Part shown: positions 34,790 to 47,934 of the stretch, in pieces
How the letters are laid out: each line of letters starts with the position of its first letter
How positions within the stretch are numbered: position 1 is the stretch's first letter
Source of the DNA: Bombus terrestris
Lineage: Eukaryota; Arthropoda; Insecta; Hymenoptera; Apidae
DNA: 64,000 nucleotides
NCBI RefSeq assembly: GCF_910591885.1
Contig: NC_063274.1
Location: 6,510,001 to 6,574,000, forward strand
Direction of reading: 5' to 3'
The notes under the pieces: generated by a model
What the model was told of the DNA's origin: nothing
The model's database searches: none
Seen by the model: the letters and a program-made list of their open reading frames with translations, nothing else
Position numbers and translations under genes: made by a program

Positions 34790-37700
34790 TTCATTCCGCT
34801 TCTTTCCGCTAATCGTGACTGAGAAGTCGTAAAAAATAAGGTCGCTTTACGAGTAGCCGGAGATGGGAGAGCGGATACGTTCGCAGAAGGGCCGTACTCG
34901 GCCGTGTCACGGAAGGTGGCGAGTTCATGAAAAATATGCATCACGCGAGCCACCTCTTCCCTCTACCTCCCTCGTGCTTTCTACCGACGTTGCACAGGTG
35001 CACACGACCGTTAGAAAATATACGTAGACCCGACGATCGTAAAGCGAACGACCCAAATCTGTCCCGCGTTCCGCGAGACGAACCCGTGTAACCGGAGATT
35101 TTAATACCCTTATTACCAGCTACCGTGCTTCTACCTCCAAAATACCTTATTTTCATCCCTCTCGATCTATCCTAGCTATAACTATGCTGCCTCGTGAAAA
35201 TATGGTTATGCGACAAGTTTGACGCAGTCAGAAACTTCTTTACGATTGTTTCGAACAGTTACTACTACGGTAAATTACTGTAAATAATCGGTATATTTTA
35301 TTTTAATTTTAAATGAAACATTTCCTTTTTTTCTTAATTTTGAGGACGATCGTGACACCAAAGTCGACTTGCGTGCGATCAACTCGCGAACCTATCCCAA
35401 TCATCGACTATTGAAATCAACCTTCTGGCAGTCGTGCGATCTGGATTAATTCCCCTCACGACTTGTCGTTCGCGCATCCAATCGATACCCAAGGAAAATG
35501 CAAAGGTCAGCTCGACGCTCGAACCAACAGGAATTTTCACTCGAACGTTGCTGTCAGGGACGATTCATGAGTCACGATCAACGACACGGATTGCGATGAC
35601 CTATGGCGTGGCCACGGAGACAGTGGAAGGCCTTCGCGTGAAACCGTGAATCCCGTCGACAACGGTTCTTTTCGCTTCGAGGAAACTCTGGCGATCGTCG
35701 CCTATCGATACGCCGTATGTTAATGAACCTGTCAGCCGCGTGATCATCTAGCGCGCACCTCGTCCGTGATCGCGAGATATCGCCATTTGTATGCATGACG
35801 CTTTGAGTTTTTTCTCCCGGTGCGACTGCACGATGTGGTTTGCGGCGATTTCTAACTTCGTGACATTTTTAGAGGTTTTGTTTGGTTAAACGTGTGCACA
35901 TTTTGTTTCGCAAGAAATTAATAGCGTAGCCTTTTTTTTTTTACTTACAATTGGTGGGCGATTCCAGATAATTTGGTTTGGTGCGCATCTTCGCGGAAGA
36001 GAACATGGAAATAATTTCGGAATCGTGCAACGGGTATCGGTCGGAGGACGAAAAAGGCGGCACCGTGTCGTCGGCACTGTTTTTGCCCCCATAAACTGGT
36101 TCCCGGTCGACCAGGTGGCATGGAAGCCCACCGCCGCTGTAGCCGGTCAAGTTTTACGACTTTTCCAGAATTTTAACGACCACGTTGAATGCCTCTTATG
36201 AATTTTCTCGGCCGATGTCGTCGAGTATATCGGTCCATTAAAACACAGAACCTTTAACGGTTCGTTTAAATGCTGATAAACACACGGAAACGAATATTAG
36301 ACGTGGCTTCTCAGTGGCCGCTATCTCCGAAACTTGATCGAATTTACTCGGAGAAATCGCTCGACGTTGTTGTTATATTCTCCTCGCATTGAATCTTTTA
36401 CTCGAAATACACTTTACAACATTTGCCGCGAACGTGATCACGCACGAAATTCCTGAAAGTTATCCTCGAGTTCATGAATAATAATCATCGTTCCACTTCA
36501 GCTTTTATGTCATTCACCGCGACATCGTTCGAGTCACAGCGTGAAAAAGTTACGGTGTTCCGGGCGACACACGACCACAAACGAACCCCTGGCGGACACA
36601 ATGGAACGCGGAGCCACCCTCCGCTCGGTGTTTCGCATAAAAGGCGAAAAACCGAGGGGCACGTCACTCGTGTGAACACGCGTGTCTTGCTGTACGTGCA
36701 GGCCGTGACGCCCGCGCGGATTCCGCGCCGCGAATACCGCGTGCGCTTCTGTTTCTGTCGTTAAATTATTCATTTACGCGTGTCGCGGCCGGAGGGTGCC
36801 GCGACGGGCGGAAAAATGAAGGGGTGAAAAAAAAACTGCCGGATGAAACGAACAGAGGGACGAAGCGTTACACGATGTGGAAAAAGCGGTGTGTAATTGA
36901 GACCGGATAGAGTGAAACGGGAATCGAGTGGAGGAAGTCTTGGAATGTTAGGGGAAATGCTGATGGAAAATATTAAGCGAGGGATAATTGTTTCCAGGGG
37001 TTTTACATTTGATTTGTTACCTGAAAGGGGTGGATGGTGTTCTGCCAGGTTACTTTATGAATAATATAGTATTTGGAAACCGAAGTAACGAAACAGAAAG
37101 ATATATTAACAGAGAGATCGAAGAACGAATATGGAGAATATGGAAATGCGAAATGAGCGATCGTTGTATCACGAGCAGATAAAAATAGATAATTTCATGC
37201 GCAATCTTTAAATATGTAGTAAGACAGTGATCCAACTGTCGGATGATCAAATCCGAAGGGCACGATACGTTTAATCGTGACAAAAAAAAAGCCACAAGTC
37301 GTCTGCGGAGCAAAAAGAAGTTCCTCCTGGCGAAGGGGAATGGGACGGCGAAAATGGAGAGAAACGGAGGAAAGAGAGGAAGATGCATGGTCGAGACAAC
37401 AATGGCGAGGCAGCACGCTTACGCGGCTTCGCACAATGGCAGAGCATGAGGCACTGTCAAAGTGGTGTCAACTGTCAACCGAGGACCGTTCCGAGGGGTG
37501 GCAGAGCGTGGAGACAAGGCGCGCGAGATACAAACGACGCGACGCCCCGAGAGACGCGCGACGCGGAGCGTGAACCCGAGGAAACCGCTCGACCGTTTTG
37601 CGTGCCATCACTGCCGGAGAAGTTGAACCTTTGAAGTTGGAATATGTGGAGTGTAATGGGATGGAACGGTTCGCGCGTGACATAGTATCTGCGTATATGG

Positions 37701-39306
37701 GGGGTCTCGTGAAAATGGATGGAACCACAGCTTTGAAAAACGAATATTGCAACTTCGTTTTATGGAATTAGTGGCGGAAGGAAAAAGTTAAATATCGATC
37801 GATCCCTCTGCGAAGTAGCGTAGGAGAAGGAAAAACGATTCGAGTAGAAATAAAGGCGATTACAGGACACGTAATCATCGTTGACGAAAGTACGAACGTT
37901 GCTGACAGAGACATCGACGATACGCGTGTTCTTCGAAATGACGGTAGACACAGGGACCATCGACGATGTAACGTCGTGCGGATGCACCTCGCCGCGTCTG
38001 ATAATGCATTAACGCCGACGGATCGGAATATTAGCATAGCATACGCCCATCGCATTTGAATTGAGAGGCAGCAGCCCCTCGGCATGGAAGCAGAAGCGAA
38101 GAGAAGGCGTCCCAACGTCTCTTTGTCATGCTAATACGGGCCCGGCATCCATCCCCCGGCCGCTCAGAGATGACTCTGCACCGTTTACGCTCAGCGGACG
38201 ACGACGACGAGCTTCGCTCCCAGAGACAGCGAGCCAACCGGCTTCCGGTCGTCCGGAATTTCCTGCGATGAGTTCGCGCCTTTCCTTCCATCTCCTCGAA
38301 CGCATTTCTGAAAGGTAGCTCCTCTTTGTCGTCGCTCCTCCTCGTGCTTTCCAAGTTTTCCGATGTAAAGTTGATGTCTGACTGTTCCCGAAGTGCCCGA
38401 CTTCTCACTGGTTACATCGTTAAAGTGAACTTTTTGCTTTCATCGAGTTTTCAATTACGAAAAATACACAGGTACTCTTGACGGAATTAATATAGACTTG
38501 AACGATAAGCAACAAGTGTAACAAAGCGATCGTTTCGTCATACACACTCGCAATGAAGCTGTATCTTCTACACCCGGGTCAAGTTCGCTGTTCACTTTCG
38601 AAACTTCTCCACGAAACAATGCATCATACGTTACAACTAAACTCGTCTCAGTACGCTCTTCGAAGTTTCGCAACCGAGCACTTTCTCACGACTTCCTGCA
38701 ACCCCTCTACATTCAAGTATATTATACTTTTCCAGTTGATATTCATTGCCGTGCATTTACCTATATCACAATGGTTCTACATTTTTCATTGCACCAGTTA
38801 ACCTTACGGTAACTAAAAGGCTAACCGATATTTTGTATCGGATCTACGAAAATAATTTGTTGCTTTTTAACCCAATACCAACCAAAGTAGAACGTTTTCG
38901 TTTTCCATTTAGCTATACATGGCGCGATTTACACCGAATCAAATCACCTCGACACCAACGAGCCGATAGAAAAAGCAGTACGGTGAGAGGCGAACCCCTT
39001 TCGTGGAGGAGTCGCGAGGCGTCGTGACCCCGTGGTGTCACGTCGACGCTCGCGAGCGCAATTAATGGCGTGTCGATATCGTGGGATAAATGTCTCTGCA
39101 CTAAGGCATGCATCGGGTGAAACCGATGCTGCGGGCTAGAATGGGTGGATCGCGACCTTACGAGTCGCGTTTCTCGCACTATGCCACGCTTCTCCACATC
39201 GAGAATCTTATGGAAAATGTTGCACCTCGCCACGTGAGATTCGAGGAATCGCGAGAAAATACGTGGATTGCTATGAAACACGGTTCTGTACATGGATTAG
39301 GCGAAC
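34790..39306. other. noncoding stretch
   Basis: No gene is recognised. CpG-rich parts lie at about 36540-36830, 37370-37620 and 38050-38280, each with overlapping open frames on both strands (up to 125 codons). A perfect GC-rich stem GTCGCGG/CCGCGAC sits at 36782-36805. A T11-13 run near 35930 is a simple homopolymer. Confidence 0.5.
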
Positions 39307-39314
39307 GAATAGGA

Positions 39315-39353
39315 TAGGTCGGAATATGTCGGAATAATTGAATAGGTCGGAAT
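39315..39353 (+). repeat. short tandem repeat of TAGGTCGGAAT
   Basis: TAGGTCGGAAT, TATGTCGGAAT and TAGGTCGGAAT occur within 39 bases, the first two overlapping by one base. Confidence 0.8.
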
Positions 39354-39550
39354 GGTCCGATTTTGATATGATGGCGTGGTGAATGCATTGGCATTATACT
39401 TAGTTGGATTTATGAATATCACAGTAATATAGGTATTACGTATTTCCTAAACCTACAACATGCATTTTAGTTTCCATTATGTCCGTTATACTAGTAATTA
39501 TTATGCCGTTTCATAAAATTGCCTAGATAAAGCATAACCTTTTACTTCGA

Positions 39551-39640
39551 ATGTGGATAATGTAATTTTAATAACAGCGAATATCGATAATGGTTAATTA
39601 ATAGTTAACGGAAACTTAATCACTGTATTATTATCCACAT
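39551..39640. repeat. AT-rich inverted repeat with 11-bp perfect arms
   Basis: ATGTGGATAAT (39551-39561) and ATTATCCACAT (39630-39640) are exact reverse complements, 68 bases apart. Inside, GTTAA and TTAAC form another small stem near the centre. No target duplication is seen. It may be a decayed MITE or a cruciform-forming element. Confidence 0.6.
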
Positions 39641-41736
39641 AAGATGTTCTCAATGATTAATGAAATTGAAATATCATATTACAATACGTTTTCCATAAAA
39701 TAAGTTGCAAGAAACGAAGTCGTAACGTAATATCAATATGGTTTATCGTAAACATAAATTATGTTAATTGTAGAGACGTAACATTGATACAGCGTTTAAT
39801 AGGACATCTGAAACTATCTACGTTTGAAAAAGCTTGACATCGAGATGAAATTGCAAACTTGAAACCTCCTCGCGGCTTCCTCATCGAACATCTGATGTCC
39901 CATACATAATTAAAAGCCAATTACCGAGCAGGCACGGCCTGCTGGACGCGGCAACTATTTTTACTTTTGAACTTCGTACAGGACAGAATAACAGGACAAG
40001 TTTAATCGCCGTCCTCCAGCGATAGCGTTTATTACTCGATGTACTTTAAGTGTAAATTAGGAGTTAAGCAGGCGAATGTGGTAATTACTGCTATCGCGTC
40101 ACATCGCGTTTCGTATCACATTCGTCAAGCACCCCTCGGTGTAATTAATTTGATACGGCATAGTCGTTTCAGATAAATCACAAATCCATATCAGAATTGC
40201 CAGTTGCATCGATGAAAAAATGAGAGGTAATTTTTGAATGCCCGACTGGCTAATGAGAACCATGTGACGCGAACCAAGCTGTAAATTATGAATCTGTGGG
40301 GTGAAGCAACGAGCGTAGCGTGTAATTCTTCGCTTCGGATTCGACCCTACTAGCAACCGTAACGATAATTATGGATATGTATAACGAAGCTTCGAAATCT
40401 TCTATGTATCCTTACTTTTATTTTAATAACAATTCCAAAAGTGAGTCGAAGGAAAATCCTAAAAAATTTCCTAAATTATTTGTCGCGAAATATTTCGATC
40501 GAATAATTAAGCAAATTTCTGTAAAAGTCAACGAGAGAAATAAGCACTCCGATCGAGCGTGCATTTCATCGAACCTCTTATTCGCACACGCAGAAAGCAA
40601 GGCAAGGCATGATCGTAGATGTGCTCGTCCCGATAACTGCGAACAATTAGTTGATGCTGAACGATACGTCGATGATGCATCTATGGTGTCCGACCTTCGA
40701 CGATCCGCGGGAACGAGTGCGTTAACGATAAGCGGCGCGAGACGAGAAAAAGGAAAGTAATCGATTGCTGGCGCGGGGAAACGGTTACAAGCGTGAACTA
40801 GCGTCGATCGAACGACGAGACGAGTTTTTTTTTCTTTTTCCGGGATAATTACACATGCCGCGATGACGCGGTTTCTGTGAGACTTCTTAGACGACTGTGT
40901 GAACGCTCGATATGCTGGACAGCGACGATGAGGCAAATTAGTCGAGAAATAAAGGGGGAGAGACGGAGGTTAGCCGTCTCAGGGATCGTGAGAAAATTTT
41001 ATGGGTTTTATATGGAACTTTTTTTCCTAATCGTACGTGTGACTGCATTCTCATTGACGTGTTAAATCGATATTTCGGTTATAGAAAATATTCGCAATAA
41101 TGGAAAAACAAATGGAAATGTTTCCAAGATATTATCAAATATTAGGATCCAAATTTTTCCCAAATTAAACCCCACCGATCAAATACATAAGGAACTTAAC
41201 ACCACAGAATCGTCGCTCGTTAAATATATGCTGCATCATTATACTTTCCAGATTCGTTCCTTTCTCTGTTTATATAATTACGTTTCTTAATAAAGTTACA
41301 TTATTCTTGGGAGAAGTATTAATTACCATTCGCCATTGGAAGAACACCGCGCGCATTAAATGGCGAGGAATGTCCAAGGCGCGTGAGGCGGCTGAATGAG
41401 GAGAGGCTCGCGCGTCGCGTGTCGAAAGGCGCCGTTGAAAACGCCTGCCAGTCGAAAGGTTAATTAGCAAATAAATAATTATAACGGTGCGAGATTAAAT
41501 CAGCCGGTCGGTGTCGGCAACCAGTGGAGAACGAAGCTCGTGACCGCGGCCAACGAAGTAACACCCAGCTGCATAAACAATCTATGGGTCCGTCGCGTGG
41601 GTGTGTCGGTATCGGCGATGTTTGGTGATCCGCGAAGCTCGTGATTTCTTCATTCGCAGACATTTTTGTTAGAATAGAAAACATTCTGTCAGAATTGTTA
41701 GAAAGGTTAAGTTCGAAGATTTTTGAAATTTAAAGG
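39641..41736. other. noncoding stretch
   Basis: The first part (to about 40100) is AT-rich and without frames. A 172-codon minus-strand frame (40418-40936) and a 129-codon plus-strand frame (40371-40760) overlap each other, so neither is credible as a gene. A short CpG-rich part lies at 41340-41440. Confidence 0.5.
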
Positions 41737-41780
41737 ACGCTTATATTTACCTGAAAAATAAACTGGAGAAATATAAGCGT
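41737..41780 (-). promoter_or_regulatory. recursive-splice-like site inside a perfect 12-bp inverted repeat
   Basis: On the minus strand TTTATTTTTCAG, with a pyrimidine-rich tract before it, is followed directly by GTAAATA (junction between 41751 and 41750). A 3' splice site abutting a 5' splice site is the form of ratchet points used in recursive splicing of long introns, known best from Drosophila. The donor half is imperfect (GTAAAT rather than GTAAGT). The arms ACGCTTATATTT (41737-41748) and AAATATAAGCGT (41769-41780) flank the site and could hide it in a hairpin. The function is inferred. Confidence 0.3.
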
Positions 41781-42829
41781 GAGAGTGCAAAACACATTGT
41801 ATAGGTTACATCTAACATTCCTTGAAATTTCGACAAATTGTCAGATCAAAGTCGTCGATTTCGGCATGTCGAATTTTGTTCGTCGGATGTTCCCTTTTGA
41901 ACCGAAACGAAAACCACTCTCACCGAAATGGCTAATCGTAGCCCAGGGAAGATTCGACACGGTGGTTTCGTGACGTATCGCGAGTGGATCTCGCGACCGG
42001 GAGGGCGGTTCGGTCGGCGCGATCGTCGCGCTCCATGGAGAACGCTTTCGAAAGGGCTTTTCCATCGGTGGACGGGTATCGAGGCCGGTTATCTGCTAAC
42101 GGAGGTGGCCAGCGACGCGGCAAGGGCCTGCTTGTAGGATCAGATAACGCCGAGGACCAGAGACAAAAGGATGCATTAGCCAACCGGCCGCTAATTAACC
42201 GATCTTCCATTTTCGAGGATAGGCGTGACTCTTTCACTCCGGCCGATCTTCCTCCTCGGCCACGTAATGACAAATCCCGCATAAATTACGAGCATGCCAA
42301 GGACGGACGTGATCGGTCACGCCTTCGCGTCCGCGCTGGCATTCGCCGATCGACCAACCCGATACCTCTCGAACGAGTTACGTAACGCGTCTGGATCGGC
42401 GATTATTACTTTTACCGACTTTTCAATGTGATGTTTTTAGACATGGTACAGACAAATGGTGTACTATCGTCCATCTTTTAACGATGCGATAACAAGATCG
42501 TGATACTAATTACGCAGCGAAAGATTAGTTCAGCATATTCTAACTCGCTATGGATTTCGGAAACCTCACTTACCTAAAACGATCTCCATAATTATTTAAA
42601 GACAATATAGTGAAACCACAATTCCCCCGCGTCAATTTTCCAAATAATTTCTTCACCCTTTGCTTCATAATATTTGGAATGAACCTTTTAGGCGGAAAGT
42701 GTTCGTAACTATCCCTCAACCTCGTTAATTCGTCGCTCGCAGCGTCTCTTACGAGTCGAACGTTGCTAAAGGATCGAATTATGAAATTTCATATTTCGTC
42801 TGGTCGCAGGAAGACGTTGAGTATCGCGA
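41781..42829. other. noncoding stretch with a consensus minus-strand 5' splice site
   Basis: A CpG-rich part at 41990-42370 is open on both strands (133 codons plus, 116 codons minus) without a recognisable product. A perfect minus-strand donor, TTTTAG followed by GTAAGTGAG, has its junction between 42574 and 42573. The stretch between it and the site at 42840 contains stops in all three minus frames, so it is not a coding exon. Confidence 0.45.
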
Positions 42830-42862
42830 TCTCGCTTACCTGGAACAGAAACAAACGCAGAG
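42830..42862 (-). promoter_or_regulatory. recursive-splice-like site
   Basis: On the minus strand GTTTGTTTCTGTTCCAG is followed at once by GTAAGCGAG (junction between 42840 and 42839). Both halves are close to consensus. All minus frames after the junction close within about 25 codons, as expected if no exon body follows. It is the better of the two such sites in the window. The identification rests on motif form only. Confidence 0.35.
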
Positions 42863-45800
42863 ACATTAGAGAGCGGCCGGTGATGCAACGGAACCGCGTG
42901 GGCGGCGGTCCGTGGAAACATTAATCTTTCGCGAAACGCTCGCGGTTAATGAAATCCACGGTCACTTCTGGTGTCAGGGGACGAGTATGGACGACCTACG
43001 CGGAGTTATACGCGTTAGCTAACGAGTATCAGCGAGAGAAAGTACGTAATGTTGCACCGTTGCACGGGACCGATGCTTGTTTGACAGAGGCAGTGACGGA
43101 TCATGGGTCAACACTTTTGTTGCAGCTATAGTCTTCTAGAAACGAACCACATGGAACGTGAGTTTTATCCAAACGTTTCAGCAACGTTGCAACCGACTTT
43201 GCCAACGATCAAATGATATTAGCTGGCTGCGATTGCAAATCAGACCGCAAAATATCAAACCTCCACGACGCTTCCAATCTTCTACAACGTGACGCTTTTA
43301 ACGCTCTTCAAGTAACAGCAAAATAACGAAATTTCCCTCGTCGCTACGCCCTACGAATCGCGTGAATTGAACAAACGAGCCACCCTTGTTTTCCTGGACG
43401 ATCCTGCGCGTGACCAGCTACTTACGAAATCGGGCCACCCTCGTTTCTCAACCCGTGTCGGGCCGATTGTCGCTGGAAAAAGGGACACTTGTCGCTGCGA
43501 CACGCGCTGAAATCGTTCCGGCGAAGTGGCTGCGCACAAGTGCCCTCCTGTATACCTGGACAGGTGACATCCCATGACAGTTTCCGGGTCGACCCTCCAT
43601 AGAAGGTTCGGGGGCGCACGAAAGCCGATTCGAGTCGAGTCACCACGGTATTGTGAGCCTCAGGTTGGTGACATCACGTGCACGTCAACGATCCGCAAAA
43701 GCGTAACAGGATTAGCCCCGTCTCGGAGATTCCCCGGCCGGGAAGTCGACTGCTTTGTCGCGCCACCACGACAGCATCGTGCTCGGGAATGACAGTTCGA
43801 AAAGAAGATTACGGCCATTCGAGAGATCTATTGTCCACGCAATGTGAGATTCCTTTCGGTTCTGCCGACTATCTGCGATTGTGAAAGCGTTCAGAAGGAG
43901 TTTCAGTGGTTTGAATACGTGTAACTGTTTGGATAGGATTTAGTTTGGAATATAGTGGTAATGAAGGTTCGCTGGTCTTTACGTAGGGATTAATTGTAGA
44001 TTGAATTAGATCAAATTAGATGGAATATAAGAGAAAAATGTGGTCCTGGTTCTTTGATATTTGTAAATAAAGATAAAGGAAATGGAGAGTCGAATAATGC
44101 AGCTCTGTACCAAAGATAAAATGCATTTATTCTAAGGCACAGATTTCACGTCAAAACGCATCCCTGTTTTTATATTCTCTGGCACATTCACCTACTGCGA
44201 GTTGCCAAATTGTCCGTGATTCGAAACGCAGGTAAAGATTTTTGAAGCGAGAGACAAGAGTTGGACGCGGTACAACGACAAAGATTCATCGTCGACCTTT
44301 CTAAGCGGATAATTATTTTTCGAGAGCTCTTCGAGAACTTCTCTCCGTCATCGTTTGCTGTTTTTGCGTCGAACATCGTGCTTTCAGTGCCACTCAACCG
44401 GGCACGGTTCTTTCGAAACGGCGATTTTTAAAAGAAAGAAATAAGTCGAACGATGTTCTTTACAGCCGATTTGACAGGATGGGTTTCCACAATTTTGGAA
44501 GAACGTTTCGATCAGTGTATGCCGAAGTTCGAGGCTGACAGACCAAGGTAATGAAGGATTAATGCAAAGTTCAAAGTCGTTGTATTGTGAAATCGAATAG
44601 GATTAATGTATAGTGGAATATGTGAAGCGAGCTAAATAACTTTGTATTTATGCTTTCTTCGTAGTTCTAAGATTTAGATATTCGATATCGACTACCTAAT
44701 AATCAGATCATCTGCAACGCTATTCGATATCAAACTAAAAAGGCTAAAAGAAACCAAAACGGTAACTTTATGATCGTAAACAGTTCACAATCCGCTTATG
44801 ACGCTATCCTCCGTATGCTTTAAATATTATTCCAAACAGAACAGCCATTATCCACCCAAAAACCATCGATCACGACTTCAAGCCCGCAAGAAGCCATAAG
44901 AAGGGCAGTGGTTCTCGGTGGATGACCAGCGCGTAATCGCCAAGTTTTTATTCAAGCAGAATGACGAGGCTGTATATCGAAAAAGGAGGACAGAGCGGCA
45001 GGCAGGAGAAACGAATCGGCAGAGAGTGATGAAATCGGCCGGGCCAAGCTGCAGCCGGGATGGAGGAAAGAAGGGCCAACAATTAACTTAAACGAAGCGG
45101 GAGTGGCGTGACATGTACTTTGTCGCGCACGTCTTCTGACATCAGCCACCGTGGGAGATCAGTCCCGTTGGCTTCTGTCCGTTTCGGTGCACTTTAACGT
45201 TGCCTAATGCTGTCTTCGCATGTGAAACGACGAAACGACGTCGTGGACGAAATGGGAACGCGTAAGAAGCGCGTTTCGACGAGATGGATTTTGAAAGATT
45301 GATGCTGAGTGATGTCCACGGTATTTCACAAGCACATCGCCGTTCATCAATCACTGGCTATTTTGCTAATTTACACTGCACTTTCGAATAAGCAAATTCT
45401 ATTCAACTTGGAATTCGGCTAATCCGACTTTAACTAAAAATTTCCCTCCGATAAACATGACACTGTTGTATTTCTTTCGTGAAAGATCTCGTTGAAGAAA
45501 TACGCGAATGTAAATGTAGATTTTTGTGTACGAAAATCTGAAGATATAGCCAAATTATGAACTGTTTTCGAAAATAACAGGACAAGTACGAAACAGTCGG
45601 AATAAAATGTCGAATGTGATCGGAATTATAAAAGACTATGATGGTATGAGGCGCGTTTAATCCGAACGCGTTATCGGATTATCGAGTTCACCGCGAAAGG
45701 GACGGGGAGGCGTTTTCCTGATCGAATCTTTTCCTCTTTCGAATCGACGCCTCTCGTGAAAGAGAAAAGCCACGTCGGTAGATCGCATCTTGGCCGTGAC

Positions 45801-47868
45801 CCCGAAATTTTAAAGCTCCGCTAAAATCTCCGCTGCCCCGTCCCCGTTATCTACGAGACTCGATCAGCCGTGGAAGGATCGAAGGGCACATATTGATTTC
45901 GATAATGATCGATCCGACCTTCCTTCGTTCCTACCGCCTCGTTCTCTCCTTGACTTTTCTTCCTTCTTCTTGTCTTAGGACGCGTATCCGTATCGTGACT
46001 CAATTTAGATGAATGCGATACGCCACGAGCAGTGCAAGTTCTGTCTTCTTCGAGGGATTGTTATTGGGAATCTATGAGAACGCCGAGAATTATGAGGGGT
46101 GCTGATAGAAGGAACCGAAAAATTCGATCTTCCAATGAGATTCTATAACAGGGAGTGGAGAAGCTCCGCCGGAGATATCGTCCGTTGCATGATTCTTCGT
46201 TTTGCTAGTTAGTCATCCAACTTTGGTAGTTAATGGCTACCGATTTAATTTCAAGATACGTACGTCTTCTGTCAGCTAGTGCTCTGATAGAACATGGTTT
46301 CCCTAGATTCAATTCGAAATCTAAACGATACTGGTACGATTCGGAAATTGTTTAGATAATACACTGAAAAATTTAAATTCCAGAAGAATTTAAACAATTC
46401 GTTCGAATGCGATTTCTTTAGATTTTGTTCAGAATCTTATGTACACGTGAGAAACGATTAAACACTCGTGGGACTCTATTCTGTCTTCAGAATGAAAAAC
46501 AAACATCGAATCGAAGGATTGCACAAAAAATTGAATAAAAGAGGGGAAAGAAGACAGCAAGAGGTATTATTGACCAGATCGGGGTTAAACATTCGAAGCT
46601 TCGCTTTAATATTTGCCGATCGGCGGTGGGCATAGGATGGAATGGAAATCGCGTCGGGTATTTCGTTTCGTTGCGCGTTTCGTAGCCGCGAATCGATTTC
46701 GAATCGAGGGTTGGATGAAAGTCGGGTAGAAATGTAGGTGGAATATTCCAGGCTGTCCCACCCTTGCGAGGATGACGTTAATGGCTGGATAGATGTTCGA
46801 TATCTCGACCTAGCTCGTTCCGAGTAATGACGAGGCGAACGTTCAATGTTCTGTCATTTACTGCTCCAGTAATTATTAATCCACGTTTACGATTACGCCG
46901 ATGTTCGATCGGTGTGTCACGCCATCGGTGTTGTTCTAGCCGCGTCTATTGACGGCACGTCGTTATGGAAGAAATGCAGGTCAAACGATGAGAAACATGG
47001 TTGCAGTTGTTTCCTTATTGACAAATCCATGCATATTATAATACATTGATCTATATCAAGCATACAACGTAGAACATAATCGAAGAATACTATATCTTTA
47101 CAAAGAAATAGTTTTGTAATTCCGTACATCGTCAATTACTTCCATGTTAAAAGTCAACGTCTTCCTATTTGATTTTTCAAATAAAAATGCTTTTTCATTC
47201 GTTTCATTTTAATATTTATATCTTTGCCTTTAACGAAACTTCGACGTTTTTCGAATATCTTTAGAGGATACGTCTTTGGATCTAACGCCGGACACCTGAG
47301 TGCATCGAAACATGCCTCGAGATATAAAAAGCAGCGCGACACAACCGTTCTAAGATAGCGACATCACGCATTTCAATTGGTCTTTCACTGACGCGACGCG
47401 CGTCGAAGGTCGACGACGAAAACGATGCGTGGAATGCCAAAGGGATCGTCGAGTCCTGTCTTAATGCGTTCTAAATTACGGCGAATGCTCTTTAATTGAT
47501 TGACAAAAAGCGCCGGCCGGAAAAAAGCCGCGTTACCTGTCGGACGAAGAGCCGCGTGTGCGAGCAGCTGCTACACCGTGTCATTGCCGCTTTCATTCGT
47601 TCCCTTTTGGTTTCATTTCGTTTCGACGCTCGAATGATGATCAGCTACCTGACAAATTGTCCCTTGATGCGGTGCCAGGCCACTCATTTTGATGACATTA
47701 GTTGATATACATTGGGTTTTAAACGTAGATGAGGATGTTCTACTTTAATTGGATTAAAGGGGTTTTGTATATTTTATGATAATTAAGGTGAGTAGGATAG
47801 AAATTTGAGGAATATAATGATGTAACCGATGATTCGATATATGGTTTATGGCGTTCCTGTCTTATTCT
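42863..47868. other. noncoding stretch
   Basis: Five kilobases with only short frames (under 75 codons). CpG-rich parts (43380-43790) alternate with AT-rich ones (44560-44880). A good 3' splice-site motif (CACTTTTGTTGCAG) ends near 43124 without an exon after it. No repeat, RNA gene or promoter is recognised. Confidence 0.55.
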
Positions 47869-47934
47869 TTTCATGGCGGACAGTAAATATTGTCAACGAA
47901 ATGCTTTTACAATATTTGCTGACCTCGATTGAAA
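47869..47934 (+). ncRNA. pre-miRNA-like hairpin
   Basis: The 66-base segment folds into one hairpin: CAGTAAATATTGT (47881-47893) pairs with ACAATATTTGCTG (47909-47921) over 13 positions including one U-G wobble. The stem extends outward with mismatches to TTTCA (47869-47873) and TGAAA (47930-47934), about 20 of 26 positions paired, with a 15-base loop. Size and shape fit a short pre-miRNA. I compared it from memory with the common insect miRNAs and found no match. Stems of this length are expected a few times by chance in 64 kb of AT-rich DNA. Confidence 0.2.

Noticed and set aside
39551..39640. TTATCCACA words resembling bacterial DnaA boxes (also near 9004)
   Set aside because: The window is insect nuclear DNA; a 9-mer of this kind is expected by chance.
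40418..40936. 172-codon minus-strand frame
   Set aside because: Mutually overlapping with a 129-codon plus-strand frame; no domain.
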